The position numbers were made by a program, and so were the translations under genes. This document shows positions 27,531-35,998 of a DNA stretch of 43,533 nucleotides, one piece after another. Source of the stretch: DASXMX01 sp036794395 (GTDB taxonomy: Bacteria > Planctomycetota > Phycisphaerae > Tepidisphaerales > Tepidisphaeraceae); contig DAIRGS010000018.1 of the NCBI GenBank assembly GCA_036794395.1, positions 1-43,533 of the forward strand. The letters run 5' to 3'. Below the pieces are notes generated by a model, which searched no databases, was not told the origin of the DNA, and saw only the letters and a program-made list of their open reading frames with translations. Every line of letters starts with the position of its first letter. Within the stretch, counting starts at the first letter, position 1.

Positions 27531-27702
27531 GATTGGTTCCCTACCTGAGAGCACGTCGAATTGGGCAAACTGTGCCAATCTGTAGGCGCACCTTTCGCGC
27601 GAGTTCAAGTGCCTCGTCGTTCGATACAAAAAAAACCAGCCCGGTAGCAATACATCGCCGCCAGGCTGACCAAAAAAATTTTGGAAATCGAATATCCGCA
27701 CG

Positions 27703-27712
27703 NNNNNNNNNN
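27703..27712. other. Assembly gap (10 N) with repeated flanks
   Basis: The eight bases TCCGCACG occur directly on both sides of the Ns (27695-27702 and 27713-27720). The two contig ends may simply overlap, leaving little or no missing sequence. The 27531-27825 stretch around it carries no gene I can support, apart from a possible antitoxin-like remnant at 27541-27624 (minus strand). Confidence 0.9.
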
Positions 27713-27825
27713 TCCGCACGGTTTGGCGGGCAGTTCACACGACGATCGGTGATCTCCGTTCGACAAACTGCGGGTCAAAATTAAGCTGCTAGGCAAATCC
27801 GCGCCGGGTTAACGCCATTCCGCGT

Positions 27826-28344
27826 CTATTCACCCCATCCCACCCGGCCAAATCCCTCTGCCAATGACCACGAATATAGCATGACATCCGATGGCCTTCC
27901 GCCGGCAAGCTTGATCATGCTGTTGAGTTGTCCGCGGTGATACGTCGCGTGATCACTGACATGAAGCATGACCGCACCGCGCGTCATCTCAAATGGGTCG
28001 CCCTTGCGAGTTCGGAATCGCATTACGGTTTTGAGTGAATCGGCAGTTTGATCCCTCGCGAAAGCCAGCATCTGCTCGTGCTGTTCCGCCCACAGCGCCT
28101 TCAGCGACTCGCGTGCAACCGCGTTGGCATCTAAAATTGGCGGGTTCTCCAGGTCATTCAACCGGCTCAGCCAAATTCGTTGAGCATCCATACAGTGCAC
28201 AAGTAGTTTATGAACCGAGCCCAATGAAATATTCTGCTCGCGAAAATAGCCTTCATCTCCAACGCTCTGCGCCGCCGCCAGCATCTGATCATCTGCATGA
28301 ACCATGTAACGCCAGAGCAATTCAACCGTAAACGCATCCATCAT
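27826..28344 (-). CDS. DinB family protein
   Basis: The ATG at 28344 (172 residues) follows GAGGA; a start at 28404 would add a tail unlike the family. The four-helix DinB fold is marked by three metal-binding histidines: His50 in KLLVHCMDAQRIWLSRL, and His132 and His136 in HATYHRGQLNSMI. DinB-like metalloenzymes include thiol-dependent transferases (bacillithiol or mycothiol) and others with unknown substrates. It is divergent from the carbonic anhydrase gene with 75 nt between the starts. Confidence 0.85.
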   Translation of the reverse strand: MMDAFTVELLWRYMVHADDQMLAAAQSVGDEGYFREQNISLGSVHKLLVHCMDAQRIWLSRLNDLENPPILDANAVARESLKALWAEQHEQMLAFARDQTADSLKTVMRFRTRKGDPFEMTRGAVMLHVSDHATYHRGQLNSMIKLAGGRPSDVMLYSWSLAEGFGRVGWGE

Positions 28345-28419
28345 GTTTCCATCCTCAACTTCAATCAAATAGGCCCAGCCACTTTCACAAATCGTACCAG
28401 CCACTAGAATTCAATTCCC

Positions 28420-29013
28420 GTGAGCATCCTTTCAGAAATCTTTGAACACAATCAATCCTTCATCGACCGCAAGGAATACGAGGAATTCCTCACGGATCAA
28501 TTCCCCAACAAGCGTCTGGTCGTGCTGACCTGCATGGACACCCGCCTCATCGAGCTCCTCCCCCGCGCCATGGGATTCCGCAACGGCGACGTCAAACTCG
28601 TCAAGAACGCCGGGGCCATAGTCTCGCATCCGTTCGGAAGCGTGATGCGCAGCATCCTTCTGGCCATTTACGAACTGAATGCCGACGAAGTCGTGGTGGT
28701 TGGGCATTCCGGATGTGGCATGACTGGCCTAAGCTGCGAGCGCATCATCGACAAAGCCCGGGCGCGTGGCGTATCAGAGGACGTCCTGGCCACCCTGCGC
28801 CATTCCGGCATCGATCTTCGTCAATGGCTGACCGGATTCGCAAACGTCGAAGACGGTGTCCGCGAAAGCGTCGATGTCGTCCGCAAACATCCATTGCTCC
28901 CGCAGGACGTCGCTGTTCATGGCATGCTGATGAACTCCGAAACTGGCCAACTTAAGTTGATTGTTGACGGCTACGCAAAGCTCGCCGCCCTGAGCGGAGC
29001 TAAAGCGCAATAG
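28420..29013 (+). CDS. Beta-class carbonic anhydrase
   Basis: A GTG start at 28420 gives 197 residues. The zinc ligands and catalytic dyad are present: Cys38, Asp40 and Arg42 in VVLTCMDTRL, and His96 and Cys99 in VVGHSGCGM. The protein interconverts CO2 and bicarbonate in the cytoplasm. The length and lack of a signal peptide suit small clade-D-like bacterial beta carbonic anhydrases. A weak promoter (TTTCAC, 16 nt, TAGAAT at 28405-28410) would give an almost leaderless message. It is divergent from the DinB gene. Confidence 0.9.
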   Translation: MSILSEIFEHNQSFIDRKEYEEFLTDQFPNKRLVVLTCMDTRLIELLPRAMGFRNGDVKLVKNAGAIVSHPFGSVMRSILLAIYELNADEVVVVGHSGCGMTGLSCERIIDKARARGVSEDVLATLRHSGIDLRQWLTGFANVEDGVRESVDVVRKHPLLPQDVAVHGMLMNSETGQLKLIVDGYAKLAALSGAKAQ

Positions 29014-29042
29014 ACCTTAACCGCGAATCGCCACTCGACAGC

Positions 29043-31016
29043 TCACGCCGCGGCGGGTTTAGCCGGTTCGGGCTTAGGAACAGGGTCGGCCGATTGGATT
29101 TCCGGCGTCCCAGACGGAACCATTTTCAACCTCGGTTCGTTCTCGATCGTTTCCAGCAGTTTGCGCGTGATCTGGTCGTCGATGTCGGCTGCCTTCTGGT
29201 TGTCGACCGGATAGCGGATGACGTACTCCAGCCCCGCGTCGACCAGGCGCAACCGGCCCTCAAGTTTCGGTGGCAATATGCCGACGTGCAGCGTCGGGCT
29301 GAGCGAAGCGTATTGCCGCTCGATGTCTTCCTTGTATTTTTCATATACGGCATCGACCGCCCCCATCAGCCGCTCCTCGGCCAGATGGTGATCAGTGTCA
29401 GGGGCCAGCGTGAGGGCCACCTCGTGCCAGGTATAATTGACGCCGGGGAATTGTTTGTAAAACGCGCTCGGCTGAAACAGCACCGAGTTGGAAAAGACAA
29501 CCACGCGCCCCGTGGGCCGCAAGTCTCGCGCGTTGCCCTTCAGTTCCATCAGGTACAGGCGGAACAGTCCAATATCGACAACGTCGCCGGTCACGTTCGC
29601 GATCGTCACTCGATCACCCACGCGTACGCCATATCGCCCAATGAAAAAGAAATGGGCAACACCGGAAAGAATGACCGTCTGGAGTGAGACAGCAATGCCC
29701 GCCGTGATCAATCCGGCGAAGGTCGCCAGCGAACCGAACTCGGCCACAATGCTTGCGACGAGAATGACCACGATGACCGATCCGACTACGATCCTCCGGA
29801 TCAGAAAAAATTGCCGCCGTCGCCGCGCGTCGGTCACATATCGAAGGGCAAGTTTGCCCCAAATTTTCGAAATCCCGAGCATCAAAAAGATGAGCCCGGC
29901 CACGACCGCGGCACGAATGCCCAACGCCCGCAGCAATCGCCAGTACGCCTTGCGCAGCGACGCGCGCCAGTCAGTCAGCGACCGCTCCGTGGATTCCAGA
30001 AGCACCGATTGATTGCTCAGCGGCACGGCAACCTCAATCAACTGCTTGAATCGCGCCGAAAGAGCATCAATCTGCGCCCGCTGTGCATCCAGCTTGGCCG
30101 GATCGTTGGTGTCCGATGACTGCGATAGTGTTTCGCCCTGACGCACAGCCGCCTGTAATTCCGCGCGAATTGGCGCGCGCAGCTTTTCATTCCAATCGAT
30201 CAGTACGCTCGTCTGGGCCGTGAGATTGGACAGATCCGACATCCGATAGGTGAGATTGAACAGTTCCCCGATCAGCCCCAGGATTCCCGCCTCGTTTTCG
30301 CGAAACTCTTGCTGCTGGGTCTTGGCTGCATCCGCTGCCGCCACTGTTTTCTCCGTCGCCACCTCATCGGAATTCGGATGCGCGTCTGGCACCGTCTTTT
30401 CCAACTCATCAATTCTCGGAACCAGTCCGGCCGCTCCTCCGCTATCCTGGCTCGCCATAAACCACATGAGCTTTGCCAGGGCTTCCTGGCGCGCTTTGGC
30501 AAAGTTCATTTGCGACGTCAACTTGTCCCGTTTGGATTGAAGTCCCGCCAGCGCATCACCTGACGCCCCGGCGATATCCTTATCCACCTGGGCCATCTGC
30601 TGATTGAGCTGGTTGACAAGCTGATCCGCGGCCGCGGCTGCGGTTTGGATGGTTTTTGCTCGATCGACTTTCCCCGCCGCCCCTGGCTTAGTCTGGGCCG
30701 GCTGAGATGACGCCGGTTTGGCAGTTCCTGCCAGAGCGGCCGCCTGCGCCCGAGCTGCCTGGAATCCGATCTGCAATGCTTGTCGCGACGTCTGATGGAC
30801 GGTCTCACGAAATACCACATCCTGTGTGCTGATCGGCGCACGATCTAACGAGGTGATGCCGCGCTCCCAATCGATCGTCTGATCCAGGTAGTGAAGGATG
30901 TAGTCATTCGGATCAGGGCCGGCGCCAGGTGCCGCACCCAAAACAGCCGCAAGCAACACCGCCACGGACCAACGCCAACGTCCTCGAAGTTCTCGCATAG
31001 TCATCAGGCCCAACAT
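29043..31016 (-). CDS. MscS-family mechanosensitive channel with long periplasmic N-terminus
   Basis: The ATG at 31016 follows AAGGTG (657 residues); starts at 31004 and 30998 are possible. A signal peptide (WRWSVAVLLAAVLGAAPGAG) leads to a helical, coiled-coil-rich periplasmic domain (about 30-340). Three transmembrane helices follow. The last is LATFAGLITAGIAVSLQTVI, the pore helix, then a beta domain starting GVRVGDRVTIANVTGDVVDIG. The C-terminal alpha/beta domain is complete, and the tail is Pro/Ala/Glu-rich. It should release solutes on osmotic downshift. The long N-terminal domain makes it MscK/YbiO-like. It converges on the carbonic anhydrase gene (29 nt apart). Confidence 0.85.
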   Translation of the reverse strand: MLGLMTMRELRGRWRWSVAVLLAAVLGAAPGAGPDPNDYILHYLDQTIDWERGITSLDRAPISTQDVVFRETVHQTSRQALQIGFQAARAQAAALAGTAKPASSQPAQTKPGAAGKVDRAKTIQTAAAAADQLVNQLNQQMAQVDKDIAGASGDALAGLQSKRDKLTSQMNFAKARQEALAKLMWFMASQDSGGAAGLVPRIDELEKTVPDAHPNSDEVATEKTVAAADAAKTQQQEFRENEAGILGLIGELFNLTYRMSDLSNLTAQTSVLIDWNEKLRAPIRAELQAAVRQGETLSQSSDTNDPAKLDAQRAQIDALSARFKQLIEVAVPLSNQSVLLESTERSLTDWRASLRKAYWRLLRALGIRAAVVAGLIFLMLGISKIWGKLALRYVTDARRRRQFFLIRRIVVGSVIVVILVASIVAEFGSLATFAGLITAGIAVSLQTVILSGVAHFFFIGRYGVRVGDRVTIANVTGDVVDIGLFRLYLMELKGNARDLRPTGRVVVFSNSVLFQPSAFYKQFPGVNYTWHEVALTLAPDTDHHLAEERLMGAVDAVYEKYKEDIERQYASLSPTLHVGILPPKLEGRLRLVDAGLEYVIRYPVDNQKAADIDDQITRKLLETIENEPRLKMVPSGTPEIQSADPVPKPEPAKPAAA

Positions 31017-31141
31017 GGGCCGCACCTTAACGTCACCCCATCCGGCCCGGCAATAGCCGATCCGAACTAAATATCCCCAACCATTTAGGCAAAACCTAAC
31101 GTTCATGTCGATTGTTTGGCGCCATCCATTCGTAAATTCTT

Positions 31142-31171
31142 TTGACACTTCTTTGTATGCCGTGTTACGTT
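31142..31171 (+). promoter_or_regulatory. Possible promoter of the S9 peptidase gene
   Basis: A perfect TTGACA (31142-31147) is followed after 18 nt by TACGTT (31166-31171), a weak -10. The 5' leader would be about 130 nt. Confidence 0.35.
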
Positions 31172-31306
31172 CTCGACTGGTTTCGGACTCCCTCGATCCT
31201 CCATCCAGTGTTTGCGTCCCGTCTTGCGCGTTGGGCCTGTCACCGGGCCATATGGCCAGCCCAGCGTGCCGGTTGTCGAGCGCTGTCCCCGTCGCGGAGA
31301 ATCATC

Positions 31307-34300
31307 ATGAAATCCCTGGGTCGTTCAATTCGTAAGTCCATCAACAGCCGCCTTGCCTTGACGTTGCTTTTGTCGATGGGGGCCGGCGGCGCGCTTGGCA
31401 CACTGCCCTCGCATGCAGTAGCCGAATCGCAATCCCAGCGCGTCGAACAGCCCAACTACGAGCAGGCGCTTAAGTACAGCAATGAGTACCTCCGCCAGTT
31501 CGTCTACGACTCCGCCGTGACCCCACACTGGATCGGGAAGACCGATGTATTCTGGTATTCCTTCCGAACCAGCGCCGGCACGCATTGGTACCGCGTCAAC
31601 CCGCGCTTGGCCATAAAGGAGCCGCTTTTCGATTGCGTCAAGCTTGGATCACAGCTAGCTGAGATGGTCCAAAAACCCCTCGATTGCGCCCAGCTGCCCC
31701 TCCAGCGTGAATCCTTAAACGACGAAGGCACGAAACTGAAATTCGTCGTCGATGACTATCAGTACGAATACGATCTCGTAGCCGAGAAGCTCACCAAACT
31801 CGGCAAAGCGCCGGCTGCGCCTGGCGGCTTCGGTGCCGGGCGGGGCGGCGCGGGACGCGGAAACTTCCAGCAAATTCAGGATCAGGTTCGCCAGCAGATC
31901 CAGCAGCTCCAGAATCAGAATCAGCAGAACCAGAATCAACAGGATCAAAACCAACAACAAAACCAGCAGGACGGCCAGCAGGTTCAGCAGCAGAATGGCC
32001 AGCGGCAACAGAACGTCCAGCAGCAACAACAGACTGGCCGCCGCGGTCGCGGCTTCGGCGGGCGTGGCGGTGCGGGCGGTCGCGGCGCAGGGGGGCCAAC
32101 CACACGCCCTGCCGACTATCGCAACATGTCCCCCGATGGATCGATGTACGTTTACGCCTACAAACACAATCTCTATCTGGTCGTCACCAAGAAGGCGGAG
32201 CCCAAAAAGGCTGACGCAGCCACGGCTACCAGCAAGCCCACCAAAAGCGCCCGCGACGAGGACAAGACCGACGCCGATAAGGTCGAGTCAAAAAAGGATG
32301 AATCAAAGTCCGACGACGCAAATAAAGATGATGCGACGAAGGACGACGTGAAAAAGGAAGACGCGAAAAAACTTGAAGTGAAGAGCGACGAAGTCAAAAA
32401 GGATGACAGCGCCAAATCTGAATCCAAAAAAGGCCCCACGACACGCTCCGATCCGGATGCCAATGCCATCCAGCTCACCACGGACGGCGCTGAAGATTTC
32501 GACTTCGCCGGCGGCTTTGGTCGCGGCAGGGGGCTCGGACAGAACAATGGCACCAACACCGACAATCAGCAGACCGACGCCAATCGCCAGGAACGCAAAA
32601 CTCGCCCGAATGTAACCTGGTCAAAAGATTCCAAATCGTTTTTCGTCTCCCGAACCGATACACGCGGCGTTCAGGAACTGTGGGTCATGAACTCCCTCAG
32701 CCAGCCCCGGCCAACGATCGAGAAATACAAATATTCCATGCCGGGCGAAGATGCGGTCCCCAAGACTGAACTCTTCGTTTTCAATGCTGAAGCCAAAAAG
32801 CTCAAGCGCGTCGCCCCCAAATGGTTCGACGAAGGCTACGGCAACGTCCATTTCGGAAAGACCGGCGACGATCTTCGCTTCATTCGCCACGATCGCCCCC
32901 TCCGCCACGATGATCTCTGCTCACTTGATGTTCACACCGGCAACATCAAAACCCTCGTTTCCGAGGGTTTCCAGAACGCCAACCTAGTCACCGAAAATGT
33001 CACGTACATCGAGGGCACGGACGAGATGCTCTGGTGGTCCGAGCGCAGCGGCTGGGCCCATTACTATCTGTACGATCACGATGGGAACCTCAAGAACCCG
33101 ATCACCTCGGGAAACTATCGCGCCAGCAGCATTGTCGATGTCGATCCCAAGAAGCGCGTGATGTACTTCATTGGCAATGGCCGTGAGCCGGGAGAGAACG
33201 TCTACTACGAACATCTCTACCGCGTTCACCTCGATGGCGCCGATCTGGTCCTCATGGATCCAGGCAACGCCACGCACCATTCAGTGCTCTCGCCCTCGAA
33301 GAATTACCTTGTCGACAACTGGTCGCGCGTGGACGCCCAGCCTGCATCATACCTGCGCGATGCCAACGGCCACGAGATCGTCGAACTGGAAAAGGCCGAT
33401 CTATCGCAGCTTCAGGCTGTCGGCTGGAAGATGCCCGAAACCTTTGTCGTCAAGGCCGCCGATGGCGTAACCGATCTGTACGGCAACATGTGGAAGCCCT
33501 TCGACTTCGACCCCAGCAAAAAATACCCGATAATCGCACACGTTTACCCCGGCCCGCAGATGGAAGGGACTACATACACATTCTCGGCCACCGCCGCCGA
33601 GCAGCAACTGGCGCAGGTCGGGTTCATCGTGATTCAAGTTGGCCATCGCGGCGGTTCGCCTCAGCGCTCCAAAGCGTATGGCAGCTACGGATACTTCAAC
33701 CTTCGCGATTATGGGCTCTCGGATAAAAAGGCCACGATCGAGCAGCTTGCCGCTCGCTTCCCGTTTGTCGATCTCAATCGCGTGGGCATATACGGCCACT
33801 CGGGCGGCGGCTTCATGACCGCTGCCGCCATGCTTCAAAAACCTTACAACGAATTCTTCAAAGTCGGCGTTTCCGAATCCGGCAACCACGATAACAACAT
33901 CTACAACCAGGGATGGTCCGAGCGATATCACGGACTCAAGGAAGTCGTCATCACCGGCGATGGTAAAACCCAGACCCGCGATGCCAATGCCGCCGGAACC
34001 AATAACTCAAACAACACCGGCGCCGTCGAAAAAACCGATCAGCAGCAGGGGGGGCAGGTCGGGCAGGGGGGTGGCGCCGACGACGAAAGTTGGCAGCAAA
34101 CCGACTGGCTTTCATGGCTTGCCGGTCAACATGCGGGCACCGACCCGCTGGGCAACCCCCTCTCCCCGGCGGATGATGACACGACCAAAAAGGACGAAAA
34201 GACCGACAAAACTGTTACCGAGCAAAAGCAAACCGAGCAGGAAAAGAAGGTCAAGTTCGAGATTCATGTGCCAACCAACGTGGAACTGGCCTCAAACCTC

Positions 34301-34558
34301 AAAGGCCATCTCCTTCTGATTCATGGCGAATCCGACAACAACGTGCATCCCGCTAACACCCTTCGCCTGGTGGATGCCCTCATCAAAGCCAACAAGCGCT
34401 TTGACATGATCTATCTGCCGGGCACGCGTCACGCGTTCGGCGCATACACCCCCTACACCACGCAGCGCACCTGGGAATACTTCGCCCAGCACCTGCTTGG
34501 AGATTATCAGCCCGGCGCCGATATCTATGAAAAGGTCGGCCCGCCGTCGCATCGATAA
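31307..34558 (+). CDS. S9 family prolyl peptidase (DPP IV-like) with low-complexity inserts
   Basis: The ATG at 31307 (1083 residues) follows GGAGA; a longer start lacks a signal peptide. The signal peptide is LALTLLLSMGAGGALGTLPSHA. A DPP IV-like beta-propeller is interrupted by a Gln/Asn-rich tract (about 188-245), an Arg/Gly-rich tract (to about 264) and a Lys/Asp-rich tract (about 295-383). The alpha/beta-hydrolase domain carries the triad Ser832 in YGHSGGGF, Asp1010 in HGESDNNVH and His1042 in PGTRHAFG. A third acidic/Gln-rich insert (about 882-983) sits between Ser and Asp. Family members cleave after proline in short peptides. It should be exported and active, with unusual disordered insertions. 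Confidence 0.85.
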   Translation: MKSLGRSIRKSINSRLALTLLLSMGAGGALGTLPSHAVAESQSQRVEQPNYEQALKYSNEYLRQFVYDSAVTPHWIGKTDVFWYSFRTSAGTHWYRVNPRLAIKEPLFDCVKLGSQLAEMVQKPLDCAQLPLQRESLNDEGTKLKFVVDDYQYEYDLVAEKLTKLGKAPAAPGGFGAGRGGAGRGNFQQIQDQVRQQIQQLQNQNQQNQNQQDQNQQQNQQDGQQVQQQNGQRQQNVQQQQQTGRRGRGFGGRGGAGGRGAGGPTTRPADYRNMSPDGSMYVYAYKHNLYLVVTKKAEPKKADAATATSKPTKSARDEDKTDADKVESKKDESKSDDANKDDATKDDVKKEDAKKLEVKSDEVKKDDSAKSESKKGPTTRSDPDANAIQLTTDGAEDFDFAGGFGRGRGLGQNNGTNTDNQQTDANRQERKTRPNVTWSKDSKSFFVSRTDTRGVQELWVMNSLSQPRPTIEKYKYSMPGEDAVPKTELFVFNAEAKKLKRVAPKWFDEGYGNVHFGKTGDDLRFIRHDRPLRHDDLCSLDVHTGNIKTLVSEGFQNANLVTENVTYIEGTDEMLWWSERSGWAHYYLYDHDGNLKNPITSGNYRASSIVDVDPKKRVMYFIGNGREPGENVYYEHLYRVHLDGADLVLMDPGNATHHSVLSPSKNYLVDNWSRVDAQPASYLRDANGHEIVELEKADLSQLQAVGWKMPETFVVKAADGVTDLYGNMWKPFDFDPSKKYPIIAHVYPGPQMEGTTYTFSATAAEQQLAQVGFIVIQVGHRGGSPQRSKAYGSYGYFNLRDYGLSDKKATIEQLAARFPFVDLNRVGIYGHSGGGFMTAAAMLQKPYNEFFKVGVSESGNHDNNIYNQGWSERYHGLKEVVITGDGKTQTRDANAAGTNNSNNTGAVEKTDQQQGGQVGQGGGADDESWQQTDWLSWLAGQHAGTDPLGNPLSPADDDTTKKDEKTDKTVTEQKQTEQEKKVKFEIHVPTNVELASNLKGHLLLIHGESDNNVHPANTLRLVDALIKANKRFDMIYLPGTRHAFGAYTPYTTQRTWEYFAQHLLGDYQPGADIYEKVGPPSHR

Positions 34559-34577
34559 TTGCTTCGCGACCAGCAGG

Positions 34578-34606
34578 ATCGGGCGGAGTTCAACCCTCCG
34601 CCCGAT
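34578..34606. terminator. Bidirectional terminator-like hairpin between convergent genes
   Basis: ATCGGGCGGAG (34578-34588) pairs perfectly with CTCCGCCCGAT (34596-34606) around a 7-nt loop, followed by TCTTATATT. It starts 20 nt after the S9 peptidase stop and overlaps the last codons of the convergent VOC gene, so it could end both transcripts. Confidence 0.65.
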
Positions 34607-35063
34607 TCTTATATTCGCAAAACTCCAGGACATTCCCCTCCGGATCATGGAAGTACACCAAGTGCTTCTGTACATCCCCTCCGTAACTCACCTGTTCCAA
34701 CGGCACACGCTGAACCTCGCTGAAGAACTGCACCCCTGAAACCTTTAGCCGCTGGACAATCTGCTCAATGTCCGTCACCCGAAACGCCATATGCCGCAAG
34801 CCCGGCGTATTGGATTCACCCAGCCCCTCGGGCCGCGCCGCTGACGGGCATCGATACTTAAGCAACTCCACCCGCGGCCCGGCAGGGGGGTCAAGATAGA
34901 TCACGTCCGCTTCAACATTCTTCAAGTTCACGGTTCGATCGATCCACGATCCGCTGATCGTCACTCGCTTGCTAATCGCCAGCCCAAGAAGCTGCGCATA
35001 GAAATCCGCCATCTTCTCCAGATCCATCACCACCAAGTTCACATGATCGATTGCTTCCAGCAT
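34590..35063 (-). CDS. VOC (glyoxalase/dioxygenase) superfamily protein
   Basis: The 157-residue protein shows the paired beta-alpha-beta-beta-beta layout: IDHVNLVVMDLEKMADFYAQ at the start, 'PRVELLKY' at the first metal-ligand Glu, LRHMAFRVTDIEQIVQRL for the second half, and YFHDPEGNVLEFCEY with the final Glu ligand. His, Glu, His and Glu metal ligands are therefore in place. Family members isomerise, cleave or bind small substrates such as methylglyoxal adducts, and none can be assigned here. It converges on the S9 peptidase gene across a shared hairpin. Confidence 0.85.
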   Translation of the reverse strand: MLEAIDHVNLVVMDLEKMADFYAQLLGLAISKRVTISGSWIDRTVNLKNVEADVIYLDPPAGPRVELLKYRCPSAARPEGLGESNTPGLRHMAFRVTDIEQIVQRLKVSGVQFFSEVQRVPLEQVSYGGDVQKHLVYFHDPEGNVLEFCEYKNRAEG

Positions 35064-35189
35064 GCCTCACTTATACTCGGTGGCTGGAATGCGCCTCAAT
35101 TCGCGCGCAATGTAGAGTTCGGTTGACGAGCCTGATTGCCAGCAACGAAATTCGTCACGACAGAAGGAAACGGTAGATGTGAAGATGTC

Positions 35190-35927
35190 CTATCGCCGGC
35201 GTGTCGGATCCACGATCGCATTCTGCTTTCGCTGGATCTCTTCATCCAACTGCTGTTCATCCGCGCGCGCCTGCAGCTTTCTGGCTTCCTGCAATTGCTT
35301 ACTCGCATCCGCCAACTGAAGTTTTGCCGCATCCACTTTCTGCTTGGCCGCCAGGATGCCCGGATCCGAGGCCGCTTTGGCCAGCACCCCGCGCCGCAAT
35401 TCGTCCAGCGTATACTGCGCCTCGGTGATCGCGGCCTTCGCCTTGGCCACCTCGGGATCATCTTCCAACGCCTGCTGCTCCAGCTTGCTGATATCTGCCG
35501 CCGCCTTCAGCGTCGCGATCGCCGCATTTGTCCGCTGTTCCGGCGTTGCCTTCGGATCCTGAAGCAGCGTTTCCTTCTCTTCAAACGTCCGCGTCCGCTC
35601 CGCCACCGCTTTCTTGTAATTCGGATCCGCCGCCAGCGCCGTTTTCACCGCAGCTGATGCCTTTAATTGGCGCGCCTGTGCGCTCTTCAATTCCAACATC
35701 GCCTGCTGCCACGCCGGGGTAATTTCAACGGCCTTGGCGATCCGATTGGCTTCGATCGTCACCCCTGCCATTGCCTTGCGCACCTGCGCATCGGCGTCAT
35801 TCACGCGCTTCTTCGCCTGATAAACCGCGTCGCTATCCGCCCCCCGGGACGGCAACGCTCCAAGCGTCAATGCCATTGCAAACATCAGTAAGCTCAACAT
35901 GCGGCTGCCGGTGCTCATGCCCTGCAT
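35190..35927 (-). CDS. Exported coiled-coil protein, unknown function
   Basis: The ATG at 35927 follows GGAG (245 residues). A signal peptide (MLSLLMFAMALTLGALPSRG) precedes an almost entirely helical, Ala/Lys/Glu/Gln-rich domain with heptad-like spacing (for example 'AKKRVNDADAQVRKAMAGV', 'LQLADASKQLQEARKLQARA'). Tracts of charge suggest one long coiled coil in the periplasm. No family is recognised. It is divergent from the aldehyde dehydrogenase gene with 71 nt between starts. Confidence 0.7.
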   Translation of the reverse strand: MQGMSTGSRMLSLLMFAMALTLGALPSRGADSDAVYQAKKRVNDADAQVRKAMAGVTIEANRIAKAVEITPAWQQAMLELKSAQARQLKASAAVKTALAADPNYKKAVAERTRTFEEKETLLQDPKATPEQRTNAAIATLKAAADISKLEQQALEDDPEVAKAKAAITEAQYTLDELRRGVLAKAASDPGILAAKQKVDAAKLQLADASKQLQEARKLQARADEQQLDEEIQRKQNAIVDPTRRR

Positions 35928-35998
35928 TGTCTCCACTTTCCCCCGGCCCGGCAATAAAAAAACGTCTCCCCAACCCTTCCAATCGCTACGATTTAGCC

